A stretch of 56,076 bases of DNA from an uncultured Anaerolineales bacterium. GTDB taxonomy: Bacteria; Chloroflexota; Anaerolineae; Anaerolineales; UBA6663. The position numbers and the translations under genes were made by a program. Shown here piece by piece: positions 48,908-56,076 of this stretch (its first letter is position 1; the number at the start of each line of letters is the position of its first letter). The stretch lies in contig CALFZO010000174.1 of the NCBI GenBank assembly GCA_937952305.1, forward strand, positions 1 to 56,076, given 5' to 3'. Under the pieces are notes generated by a model. The model was not told the DNA's origin. It searched no databases and saw only the letters and a list, made by a program, of their open reading frames with translations.

Positions 48908-50671
48908 CTACGGCGTCACCTCCCACTGGTCGGCGTTCCAGAACTGGCTCGCGCCGGACAGCCGGACGTTCTTCAGCCGGCTGTTGATCGACCACAAGTC
49001 CGGGTCGTGCCACAGGCCGATGTAGATGACCTCGTCGTACATCAGTGTCTGGATGTCCTGATAGAGCTGGAGGCGCGCAGCCGCGTCCAGCGTGACGGCC
49101 TGCTGCTTGAGCAGCTCGTCCATCTGCGGGTTGCAGTAGCCCTGCCAGTTCAGGCCGTCCGGGTTGTCGGCGCTGGAGATCGCGCTGCACAGCCAGTTGT
49201 CCGAGGAGTCCGGATCCGGGAAGCTGTTGGGGGTGCTGGAGTACTCGGCGATGTCGTACAGGCCTTGGGCCTGCGGGCCGCCGTCGTTGTAGCCGTTCCA
49301 GAACACGTCGCTGGAGTAGTTCTGCAGATCGGCCGCGATGCCCACCAGCTGCCACTGCTGCTGGACCACGGCCTGGACGTTCTTGCGCAGCTCGCGGTCG
49401 TTGGTGATGTAGCGCAGCTGGAGGTCGACTTTCTCGCCGTCGATGACCTTATCGCGGATGCCGTCGCCGTCGGAGTCCGTCCAGCCGGCGGCCTCGAGCA
49501 GCTGTTTGGCCTGCTCGGGGTCATACGGGTACGGGGCCAAGTCGGCGGCGCCAAACGGCGGGTTGGAGTCCCAGAAGTTGGCGTTGACCGGGTTGATGGT
49601 GCTCACCAACAGATCGTTGACAATGGTGAAGCGGTCCGTGGCCAGGGCGATGGCCTTGCGCACGTTCACGTCCAGCATGGCCGGATGGGCCGTGTCTGGG
49701 TTGACGTTCAGGAACCAGGCCTCGCTGTAGCCGGAGGGCACCGCCACCACCTCCACATTGCCGCCCGCCTCCAATTTCTCGATCTGGTCGGAGGACAGGA
49801 AGACGCCAATATCCGTGTCGCCGGCGATGATGGCGGCCTCCTGGGCGGCGTCGTCGGGCACGATCTGGATGAAAATCTGCTCCAGCTTGGGCGGGTGGAC
49901 CCAGTTGGGGTTGGCCCGGAAGCTCAGGTGGCTGCCGGACTCCCACTCGTCGAAGACGAAGGGCCCGGCGCCGACGGTGGGGGCGCGGTTCCAATCGGCC
50001 TGGTCGATGGTGCCAGCCTGGTCGAAGACCGGCTGCAGGATGTGCTTGGGAAGCACCCACTTGAACAGGGTGGTCTGCCAGGCCGCGAAAGGCTCGGAGA
50101 AGGTGACGACGACGGTCTGCGCGTCCGGGGCTTCCACGCCGGCCACGTAGTCTTCATACGGGTAGCGGCTCTGGACAACATTGCCGTCGGCCATGATCAT
50201 GTCGTACGTGAAGACCAGGTCGTCGGCCGTGACCGGCGTCCCATCGCTCCAGGTGACGTCCGGGCTCAGTTTCAGGGTGATGGTTTTGCCGTCCGCGCTC
50301 ACGCCGCCGTTGGCGGCGCTGGGGATCTCGGCGGCCAGATCCGGGATGACGTTGCCGGCATCGTCGAACGACCACAGGCCCTTGAGCCAGAACTGGGTCG
50401 TGATCTGGGAGAAGAACATCGACGAGTAGTAGGGGTTGAGGTTGTCCGGTTCCTGCGTGAACGTGATCTTGGCCGTGCCGCTGAAGCTCGGAGCCGGGAC
50501 GCTGGTGGGCGCGGGCGCGCTGGTGGGCGCCGGGCCCTGGGTGGCCCCGGCCGGCTGGGTGGGCTGCGGCGCGGCCGTCGGCGTGGCGGCTGGGGCGCAG
50601 GCGGCGAGCGCCAGGCTCAGGGCGGCCAGAGCGCTCAGGGTGGTGGAAAGGCGGGATAGGCGTTTCATCAT
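48908..50671 (-). CDS. Peptide-type ABC solute-binding lipoprotein 1
   Basis: A 587-residue family-5 binding protein. The signal peptide ends LALAAC, followed by a long Pro/Thr/Ala linker. Motifs: ITLKLSPDVTWSDGTPVTADDLVFTYD and VRKAIALATDRFTIV; a calcium-loop-like DSDGDGIRD lies near residue 435. AAGGAG precedes the ATG at 50671 by 6 bases. The frame is open to 50746, but that adds no better signal peptide. Confidence 0.88.
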   Translation of the reverse strand: MMKRLSRLSTTLSALAALSLALAACAPAATPTAAPQPTQPAGATQGPAPTSAPAPTSVPAPSFSGTAKITFTQEPDNLNPYYSSMFFSQITTQFWLKGLWSFDDAGNVIPDLAAEIPSAANGGVSADGKTITLKLSPDVTWSDGTPVTADDLVFTYDMIMADGNVVQSRYPYEDYVAGVEAPDAQTVVVTFSEPFAAWQTTLFKWVLPKHILQPVFDQAGTIDQADWNRAPTVGAGPFVFDEWESGSHLSFRANPNWVHPPKLEQIFIQIVPDDAAQEAAIIAGDTDIGVFLSSDQIEKLEAGGNVEVVAVPSGYSEAWFLNVNPDTAHPAMLDVNVRKAIALATDRFTIVNDLLVSTINPVNANFWDSNPPFGAADLAPYPYDPEQAKQLLEAAGWTDSDGDGIRDKVIDGEKVDLQLRYITNDRELRKNVQAVVQQQWQLVGIAADLQNYSSDVFWNGYNDGGPQAQGLYDIAEYSSTPNSFPDPDSSDNWLCSAISSADNPDGLNWQGYCNPQMDELLKQQAVTLDAAARLQLYQDIQTLMYDEVIYIGLWHDPDLWSINSRLKNVRLSGASQFWNADQWEVTP

Positions 50672-50740
50672 CCTCTTCTCCTTGCGCGAACAGAGATAGG
50701 CCGGAACCAGGGCGAATCGACGTTCAAGGGCAGGGCGTGC

Positions 50741-50755
50741 GATCACCTTCTTTCT
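50741..50755 (-). promoter_or_regulatory. Leader element complementary to 16S rRNA 3' end (copy B)
   Basis: The same 15 bases as copy A (AGAAAGAAGGTGATC on the minus strand), 69 bases from the binding protein 1 ATG. The flanks also share CAACTTA and GGCCCAC blocks with copy A. Confidence 0.65.
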
Positions 50756-50823
50756 TGATTAAGTTGTAGGGTGGGCCTGGCAGCCAGGCGATTGGGCAGG
50801 CCATCGGCGTGGCCTGAGGCGTG

Positions 50824-50852
50824 AGTATAGGATTGATGGTGGTGAACGTCAA
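50824..50852 (-). promoter_or_regulatory. Promoter of binding protein 1 operon
   Basis: Minus strand TTGACG (50847-50852), 17 bases, TATACT (50824-50829). The transcription start should be near 50817, giving a leader of about 145 bases. Confidence 0.8.
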
Positions 50853-50896
50853 ACGCAATCTGCTCAGATCAGGTACCGGCCGAGGGCCGGAAAGGT

Positions 50897-51727
50897 TCAG
50901 GGCCTGACCAGGCTGAACCACAGGCTGACGGCGCCGGCCACGAGCGCCACCAGGCCGTACTCCAGCCAGACGCGCCGGGTGAGGCGCCCGGCCAGCTGCT
51001 GCTGGGCCAGGCCGACGCCGACGTAAAAGGGCAGCATGATCAAGAGCGCCGCGCCGGACGAGGTCACGCGCCAGTAGGCCACGGCCCAAATGACCTCGGC
51101 GCAGATCAGGCCGATGCCGGCCGCGTACAGGGCCGCCCGCCGCAGCGGGGCGCCGTTGAGCGCGAACAGGCGCCAGGCCAGCGCGGCCGCGGCCGCGCCG
51201 CCGATGGTGGTGGCGATGGCGGCGCGCGCGCCGATGTTGTGCAGCACCGCGAACAGGATCAGGGCCAGGCCGTAAGCCAGCGTGCTCAGCGTCAGCGCGG
51301 CGATGTCCCGGGAGGCGTCCTGCTCGTCCACCACCACGTATTCGGCGATCAGGAGCACGATCAGGGCCACGGCCGCCGCCGCCAGGCCCAGCCACCAGGC
51401 CGGGCCGTCCGGCAGACGTTCCAGGCCGGCGCCCAGCACCAGCGCGGCCGCGCCCGGCACGATCCAGTGGATCAGCGTGGTGGCGGCCGGGTTGAAGCGC
51501 GGGTGCGAGCGGATCAGGGCGTCGGCGCCGGTGCTGATGAGCGCGGCCACCAGCAGCTGGATCAGCAGCGGCCCGCCCACTTCCAGGCCGAGCGCCGAGC
51601 CGAAGATGGTGGTGCCGACCGCGCGCGAGGGCAGGTCTAGGAAGCGCGAGAGCGTGTAGGCCAGCACGATCACGGCCGTGAGCACGCTCAGCCGGTCACG
51701 GCTGGGGAAGTGGCGGGCGGGTTTCAC
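50897..51727 (-). CDS. Multi-pass membrane protein of unknown function
   Basis: A 276-residue protein with about eight hydrophobic segments and no catalytic motif that I recognise; it may belong to the DUF5656 type. The central VVDEQDASRDIAAL is the longest polar loop. The start is GTG 51727, with a minus-strand TATAAT ending 6 bases upstream, so the mRNA is probably leaderless. It is divergent from the prepilin peptidase gene. Confidence 0.65.
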   Translation of the reverse strand: MKPARHFPSRDRLSVLTAVIVLAYTLSRFLDLPSRAVGTTIFGSALGLEVGGPLLIQLLVAALISTGADALIRSHPRFNPAATTLIHWIVPGAAALVLGAGLERLPDGPAWWLGLAAAAVALIVLLIAEYVVVDEQDASRDIAALTLSTLAYGLALILFAVLHNIGARAAIATTIGGAAAAALAWRLFALNGAPLRRAALYAAGIGLICAEVIWAVAYWRVTSSGAALLIMLPFYVGVGLAQQQLAGRLTRRVWLEYGLVALVAGAVSLWFSLVRP

Positions 51728-51733
51728 GCCGTG

Positions 51734-51764
51734 ATTATACGCCGGGCGCGCCGGCCGGTATAAT
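51734..51764. promoter_or_regulatory. Divergent leaderless promoter pair
   Basis: Minus-strand TATAAT at 51734-51739 lies 6 bases from the GTG of the membrane protein; plus-strand TATAAT at 51759-51764 lies 7 bases from the ATG of the prepilin peptidase. Transcription would start at or next to each start codon. Confidence 0.7.
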
Positions 51765-51771
51765 CGCCGGC

Positions 51772-52587
51772 ATGTGGGTGCTGGCTCTCCTGCTCGGCCT
51801 GGCCGCCGGCCTGTTGGTCAACGTCTTATCCGATAACCTCCCGCCGGACGACCACGCGCCGCCCGGGGCTCACCGCCCGGCCCTGCGCGCGCCGCACTGC
51901 CGCGCCTGCGGGCTGGCGCGCCCGGCCGAACACTGGCTGGCGTTGTTCCATTGGCGCGGCCGCTGCCGCTTCTGCGCGGCGGCGCGCCCCGCGCGCGCTG
52001 CGCTGACGGAGGCCGGGCTGGCGCTCGGCTTCGTCTACCTGTGGTTCTGGGCCGGCGGCGATCCGGGGCGCTTCCTGGCCGCCGCCGTGGTGACGACCAT
52101 CTTCGCCCTGATCACGGTCATCGACCTGGAACACCGCCTGATCCTGTGGCGCACGGTCTGGGTCTCGGCCATCGGGCTGGCCCTGCTGGGCGGCCTGTCG
52201 CCGGAGCGCGGCTGGGCCAAGACCCTGGTCGGCGGCCTGGCCGGCTACGGCCTGGTCTTCGGCCTGTTCCTGCTCGGCCAGCTGTACGCCGTGCTGCTGG
52301 CCCGGCTGCGCGGCCAGCCGCTGGACGAGATCGCGTTCGGCGGCGGCGACGTCAACCTGGCCGGCCTGATCGGGCTGGCGGTGGGCTGGTCCGGCGTGCT
52401 GTTCGCGCTTTTTATCGGCGTGGTGCTGGCCGGCCTGTTCAGCCTGGGCTACCTGGCCGTGATGCTGGCGCGGCGCCGTTACAACCCGCATACGCCGTTC
52501 GCCTATGGCCCGTTCCTGGTCGTGGGCGGCCTGCTGATGTACTTGCACGGCCAGGACCTGGTGGCCTGGTGGTTCCGCGGGCGCTGA
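51772..52587 (+). CDS. Type IV prepilin peptidase (A24 family)
   Basis: A 271-residue membrane aspartyl protease that cuts and often methylates type IV prepilins. The N-terminal zinc cysteines C43/C46 and C65/C68, the catalytic D118 (ITVIDLEHR) and the D193 in GGGDVNLAG are all present, where the usual motif is GxGDVKL. There are about seven to eight membrane segments. No pilin gene is visible in the window. The ATG lies 7 bases after TATAAT. Confidence 0.9.
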   Translation: MWVLALLLGLAAGLLVNVLSDNLPPDDHAPPGAHRPALRAPHCRACGLARPAEHWLALFHWRGRCRFCAAARPARAALTEAGLALGFVYLWFWAGGDPGRFLAAAVVTTIFALITVIDLEHRLILWRTVWVSAIGLALLGGLSPERGWAKTLVGGLAGYGLVFGLFLLGQLYAVLLARLRGQPLDEIAFGGGDVNLAGLIGLAVGWSGVLFALFIGVVLAGLFSLGYLAVMLARRRYNPHTPFAYGPFLVVGGLLMYLHGQDLVAWWFRGR

Positions 52588-52736
52588 GCGCGGGCCGGCC
52601 GCGCCCAGGCGAAGCTAAGCTTAATTGAGGATCGCCGTCACCTGAGGCGGTACTAGGAGTGGCGTCGGCCCGCTTTGGTACAATGCCAGCAGCGATCGTG
52701 AACGCTGTCTTTGTTCGCCCCGACAGGAGGCAAGCC

Positions 52737-53459
52737 ATGAACCCGAAACTGTGGTTGCAGCGCGCCCTGGCGCTGCTGATGTTGTTGGCGGCCCCGCTCG
52801 GCGGCGCGCCGGCCGTCCGCGCCCAGGGTCCGGTGACGACCCTGGCAACCCTGGTGGATCAGACAGCGGGGATTGGCGCCGGTGGCACGTCCTCCAATAT
52901 TCCCAACTTCTTTAACGGCCCGCGCGCGTATCAGGCCGCCGACGACATCGTCGTCACTACGGCCGCCTCCAACATTTACTGGTATATGCAGCAGTTGACG
53001 GTGACCGGTCAGAATCTGGGCGTGCCCAACCCGGACACGATCACGGTGTACGTCTACGCGGACAACGGCTCCGGCACCTTGCCGGGGTCGCTGTATGCGT
53101 CGCAGTCCTTCGCCAACCCCGGCAACGGCCCGAACTACGTCCTGCCCATCAGCATCGCCGTGCCCGGCCCCAACCGTAAGTTCTGGATCTCGGTCCAGGC
53201 CAACGTCACGGCCACCGACGGCGACGCCTGGACCTGGCAGAGCAGCAGCAGCGGCGCCGGCGGCAACGCCGAGTCGGCCTGGGTGGAGTTGCTGGGGTCG
53301 TCCGTGGCCAACAACTCCTGTACGGTGGCGCTGGGCGGCGGCTGGGGGGCGCGCAAGACGGTGTGCAACATCGGTGACCAGTTCAACATGGCCTTCTTGC
53401 TGGAGGGGCAGATCGTCACCTACACCAGCGCGGTCTTCTTGCCCATCGCGCGGCGCTGA
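52737..53459 (+). CDS. Secreted protein with LP-x-x-RR tail
   Basis: A 240-residue exported protein: signal peptide to about residue 30 (LALLMLLAAPLGGAPAVRAQ), then a beta-rich domain with repeated TITVYVYADNGSG-type strands and two cysteines. The C-terminal end is VFLPIARR, matching the VYLPLIRR end of the CSLREA surface protein. I do not recognise a family. AGGAGG precedes the ATG; TACAAT is at 52679-52684. Confidence 0.72.
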   Translation: MNPKLWLQRALALLMLLAAPLGGAPAVRAQGPVTTLATLVDQTAGIGAGGTSSNIPNFFNGPRAYQAADDIVVTTAASNIYWYMQQLTVTGQNLGVPNPDTITVYVYADNGSGTLPGSLYASQSFANPGNGPNYVLPISIAVPGPNRKFWISVQANVTATDGDAWTWQSSSSGAGGNAESAWVELLGSSVANNSCTVALGGGWGARKTVCNIGDQFNMAFLLEGQIVTYTSAVFLPIARR

Positions 53460-53487
53460 GCGTCAACGCCCGGACCACCAGAAACAG

Positions 53488-53526
53488 AAGCCGGCCGGCC
53501 CCGCACGGGACCAGCCGGCTTTTTTG
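53488..53526 (+). terminator. Intrinsic terminator, plus strand
   Basis: 8-bp stem AAGCCGGC / GCCGGCTT with an 18-base loop, followed by TTTTTG. It ends the secreted-protein transcript. Confidence 0.8.
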
Positions 53527-53535
53527 CTGTGGTGC

Positions 53536-53573
53536 AAAACAAAACCGGCCGGCCCTGTCACAGGTCCGGCCGG
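53536..53573 (-). terminator. Intrinsic terminator after secF
   Basis: 8-bp stem CCGGCCGG / CCGGCCGG with a 13-base loop; on the minus strand it is followed by TTTTGTTTTG. It sits back to back with the plus-strand terminator. Confidence 0.82.
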
Positions 53574-53598
53574 ATGAACCCCTAAACCGGGGCGTGGC

Positions 53599-54522
53599 TC
53601 AGGCCGCGGCCTGCGCGCCGCGCCCGAACCAGTTCTGCCACTCGCGCTTCTCCCAGACCACCAGGATGGGCGCGGCGATGAAAATGGACGAGTACGTGCC
53701 GGACAGCAGACCCACCACCAGCGTGATGGCGAACTCGCGCAGGGTGACGCCGCCGAACAGGGCCAGGGCTAGCAGCAGGAACTGCACCGTCATCAGCTGG
53801 GTGTTGATCGAGCGCTGCAGGGTCTGGACGATGGAGTGGTTGGCCAGCGTCTCGAACGGCAGGCGCCGGTACAGGCGGTTGTTCTCGCGGATGCGGTCGA
53901 AGACCACGATCTTGTCCTGCACCGAGAAGCCGACCACGGTCAGCGTGGCGGTCAGGAAGAGCGAGTCGATCTGCCAGCCGAAGAAGTGGCCGCCGATGGC
54001 GCCCAGGCTGAGCACCACGGCCACGTCGTGGATCATGGCGATGATCGCGCACACGCCGTAGCGCAGGGCGTGCGGCAGGCCGCGGAAGGCCAGGTAGATG
54101 TAGACCACCACGGCGGCGGCGGCCACGGCCACGGCCAGCGCCGCGCGCGCCGCCACTTCCTGGCCGATGGTCGGGCCGACGCTGTCAAAGCGCTTGAGCG
54201 TCACAGTGTCGTTGAAGCGCGTCTGCATGGCCGTGAGCAGGGCGGCGCGCGTCTCGTCGTCCAGGAACGGCGAGCGCACGATGACGACGTCGGTCCCGGA
54301 CGTCTGCACGCGCGTGTTGGTGATGTTGAACTCCTGCTCGTACAGGGCCGTGACCTCGGCCGGCTGCGGCGCGGTGCCGGAGTTGAACTGCACTTCCAGC
54401 AGCGAGCCGCCGGTGAAATCGATGGCCAGCGGCAGCCCCCACACGGCCATGGCCACCAGGCCGGGCACGATCAGCAGCAGGGACAGGCCGAAATACCAGT
54501 AGCGTTTGCCCAGGATATCCAT
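53599..54522 (-). CDS. secF: Protein translocase subunit SecF
   Basis: A 307-residue partner of SecD that uses the proton gradient to pull exported proteins through SecYEG. IDFTGGSLLEVQF near residue 34 and the membrane helices with VVGFSVQDKIVVFDRIRENNR and LNQALRRSIN-type (here LQRSINTQL) motifs are clear. About six membrane segments and a periplasmic P1 loop are present. It follows secD by 28 bases. Confidence 0.95.
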   Translation of the reverse strand: MDILGKRYWYFGLSLLLIVPGLVAMAVWGLPLAIDFTGGSLLEVQFNSGTAPQPAEVTALYEQEFNITNTRVQTSGTDVVIVRSPFLDDETRAALLTAMQTRFNDTVTLKRFDSVGPTIGQEVAARAALAVAVAAAAVVVYIYLAFRGLPHALRYGVCAIIAMIHDVAVVLSLGAIGGHFFGWQIDSLFLTATLTVVGFSVQDKIVVFDRIRENNRLYRRLPFETLANHSIVQTLQRSINTQLMTVQFLLLALALFGGVTLREFAITLVVGLLSGTYSSIFIAAPILVVWEKREWQNWFGRGAQAAA

Positions 54523-54550
54523 AACTTGCCTCGTCGATGCCGGCGCGGGC

Positions 54551-55954
54551 TTAGATCCCGAACCAGGCCAGGTTGTCTTCGGATGCGTGCAGCCACTCCA
54601 CCGCCGCGGTCAGGAAGGTGCGCGTGACGATCTGCGCGCAGAACAGGCTGATGAGCACGCCGATCAGGAGCGTCACCGCGAAACCCTGCACGATGCTGGC
54701 GCCGAAGGCCGAGCCGAACCAGTACAGGATGGCGCAGATGATGACGGTGGCGATGTTGGAGTCACGGATGGACGGCCAGGCGCGGCTCCAGGCCGGGTTG
54801 AGGGCGGCGCGCAGCGAGCGGCCGTGGCGCAGCTCCTCTTTCAGGCGCTCGAAGATCAGGATGTTGGCGTCCAGCGCGCTGCCGGTGCTCAGCAGGAAGC
54901 CGGCGATGCCGGCCAGGCTGAGGGTGACCGGGATGAGCTTGAACAGGGCCAGCGTGATCAGGCCGTAGGTCAGGATGGCCAGCACGGCCGTCACGCCCGG
55001 CAGGCGGTAGTACAGGATCATGAACAGCACCACCACGCTCATGCCGATGGCGCCGGCGATCAGGCTGCGGTTGAGCGAGTCCTGGCCGAGCGACGGGCCG
55101 ACCACGCGGCTCTCCACCACCTTGAGCGGCACCGGCAGCGAGCCGTAGCGCAGCTGCAGGGCCAGCTGGTTGGCCGAGTCCACGGTGAAGTTGCCGGAGA
55201 TCTGGCCGCTGTCGGTGATGGCGGCCTGGATGACCGGGGCCGAGATCACGACCTTGTCCAGCACGATGGCCAGGTAATCGCCGATGTGCTGGCCGGTGAA
55301 GGTGCCGAAGATCTGGCTGCCCTCGCCGCCGAGCACGAAGTCGATGACCGGCTGGCCGAGCTGGTCGGTGCCGACGGTGGCGTCGCGCAGGGCGGCGCCT
55401 GTCATCAGCGTGACGTAGGTCTGGCCGGCCGCCACCGTGTCGGTGGTGGGCGTGGTGGCCGGCGGGGCGGCCTGGGCCGCGTTGCCGCAGTCCACGCGCG
55501 TGACGTCCGGGCAGTAGGTCTGGACCACGGTGCCGTCGGCCGGCGGCAGCTCGCCGCTGGGGATGATCACGAACTCCAGCAGGCCGGTCTGCTTGATGGT
55601 GGCGATGGCCTGCTCCGGGTCGGTGAAGCCGGGCAGCTCCACCACGATGCGGTCGCGGCGCTCGCCCTGGGTCTGGATGGTGGGCTCGGACACGCCCAGG
55701 CCGTTGACGCGCTGCTCGACGATGGATTTGGCCGTCTCCATGGCGGCCGTGTTGATGTCGGCGCCCTCCGGCAGATCCGCCTCCAGCAGCACCTGGATCC
55801 CGCCCTGCAGGTCCAGGCCCTGGCGGAACTGGCTGCGGTTGAAGTTCAGGTTGCCGAGGTTGAAGTTGATGACGCTGCTGGGCAAGACGACGTAGAGGGC
55901 GCCGGCCGCGATCAGCAGGATCGCGACGAGCCACGAGCTATAACGTTGCTGCAT
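54551..55954 (-). CDS. secD: Protein translocase subunit SecD
   Basis: A 467-residue export motor subunit. The N-terminal helix is followed by QGLDLQGGIQVLLEADLP, the P1 domain with ISAPVIQAAITDSGQISGNF, and a C-terminal membrane block with GSALDANILIFERLKEELRHG. Length and order are normal. The ATG follows GGGAGG, part of a short AGGCTTTAGCCT palindrome. Confidence 0.95.
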   Translation of the reverse strand: MQQRYSSWLVAILLIAAGALYVVLPSSVINFNLGNLNFNRSQFRQGLDLQGGIQVLLEADLPEGADINTAAMETAKSIVEQRVNGLGVSEPTIQTQGERRDRIVVELPGFTDPEQAIATIKQTGLLEFVIIPSGELPPADGTVVQTYCPDVTRVDCGNAAQAAPPATTPTTDTVAAGQTYVTLMTGAALRDATVGTDQLGQPVIDFVLGGEGSQIFGTFTGQHIGDYLAIVLDKVVISAPVIQAAITDSGQISGNFTVDSANQLALQLRYGSLPVPLKVVESRVVGPSLGQDSLNRSLIAGAIGMSVVVLFMILYYRLPGVTAVLAILTYGLITLALFKLIPVTLSLAGIAGFLLSTGSALDANILIFERLKEELRHGRSLRAALNPAWSRAWPSIRDSNIATVIICAILYWFGSAFGASIVQGFAVTLLIGVLISLFCAQIVTRTFLTAAVEWLHASEDNLAWFGI

Positions 55955-55976
55955 ACCAGGCTAAAGCCTCCCTGCG

Positions 55977-56026
55977 CAAAGAAACGCCCGCCGTGAGCAC
56001 CGGGCGGGCGGGTTAGGGCGATTATA
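55977..56026 (-). promoter_or_regulatory. secDF promoter with leader hairpin
   Basis: A minus-strand TATAAT (56021-56026) is followed after about 10 bases by an 8-bp hairpin CGCCCGCC / GGCGGGCG (56003-56010 / 55985-55992) and then TTTCTTTG. It may be a 5' attenuator of secDF, or the terminator of a gene lying beyond the window end. Confidence 0.5.
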
Positions 56027-56076
56027 CCGCGCCCCCCGGACGGCTGGATAGAGGCGCCGGGGGCGGGGGCATTCAC

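Noticed and set aside
1..56076. tRNA, rRNA, transposase, integrase or phage genes
   Set aside because: None was found on reading both strands; no attachment-site-like or terminal inverted repeats flank any block.

Overview
This GC-rich window of about 56 kb looks like a chromosomal segment from the phylum Chloroflexota, probably an Anaerolineae/Caldilineae-type organism. I infer this from gene content and style, not from a marker gene: lipoproteins with an AAC lipobox followed by Pro/Thr/Ala-rich stretches, a CSLREA-type surface protein with a Thr/Pro linker, a large LuxR-type ATPase regulator, DUF305/DUF3105 proteins and many peptide-type solute-binding proteins. There are no rRNA or tRNA genes, CRISPR arrays, transposases or phage genes that I can see. 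Gene density is high, with many 4-base ATGA/GTGA overlaps. Most strong intrinsic terminators are GC hairpins with a T-rich tail.

Region 1 (1-6600) is housekeeping: obg (cut by the window edge), nadD, a zincin membrane protease, a Lys/Ala-rich histone-H1-like protein, an EamA exporter, a superoxide dismutase with a near-perfect sigma-70 promoter, a ferredoxin and an aspartase-type lyase. Region 2 (6600-13800, minus strand) is a surface module: a LuxR/LAL regulator, then a 1,068-residue secreted protein (CSLREA + beta-helix + Thr/Pro linker + ten propeller-like repeats), then three small genes. Region 3 (13800-20950, plus strand) starts with a long regulatory-looking leader with a promoter, two tiny ORFs and two terminators. 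It is followed by rsgA, a RIO1-type kinase, an MFS transporter, a methyltransferase, a GNAT acetyltransferase and an aminoglycoside-phosphotransferase-like kinase.

Region 4 (20950-37000, minus strand) is mostly metal handling. It holds a VIT1/CCC1-type transporter, a FIST sensor protein, DUF305 and DUF3105 membrane proteins, a ZIP transporter, a two-domain multicopper oxidase coupled to a PEP-utilising phosphotransfer enzyme, and an isoprenylcysteine-methyltransferase-like protein. Next comes a six-gene operon headed by a DtxR-family repressor with a matching operator in its promoter. That operon encodes a second membrane methyltransferase, a membrane protein, a membrane-anchored DtxR-FeoA fusion, and FeoB split into separate GTPase and permease genes. 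This is the most unusual part of the window.

Region 5 (37000-50900) has a JAMM peptidase, a PlsY-like acyltransferase, a PEBP-family lipoprotein and an oligopeptide-type ABC block: four solute-binding lipoproteins and two permease pairs, but no ATPase. Two of these operons share the same promoter hexamers and a conserved leader that is complementary to the 16S rRNA 3' end. Region 6 (50900-56076) has a divergent pair with apparently leaderless promoters (a membrane protein and a prepilin peptidase), a secreted protein ending in the same LP-x-x-RR type tail as the CSLREA protein, and secF-secD.
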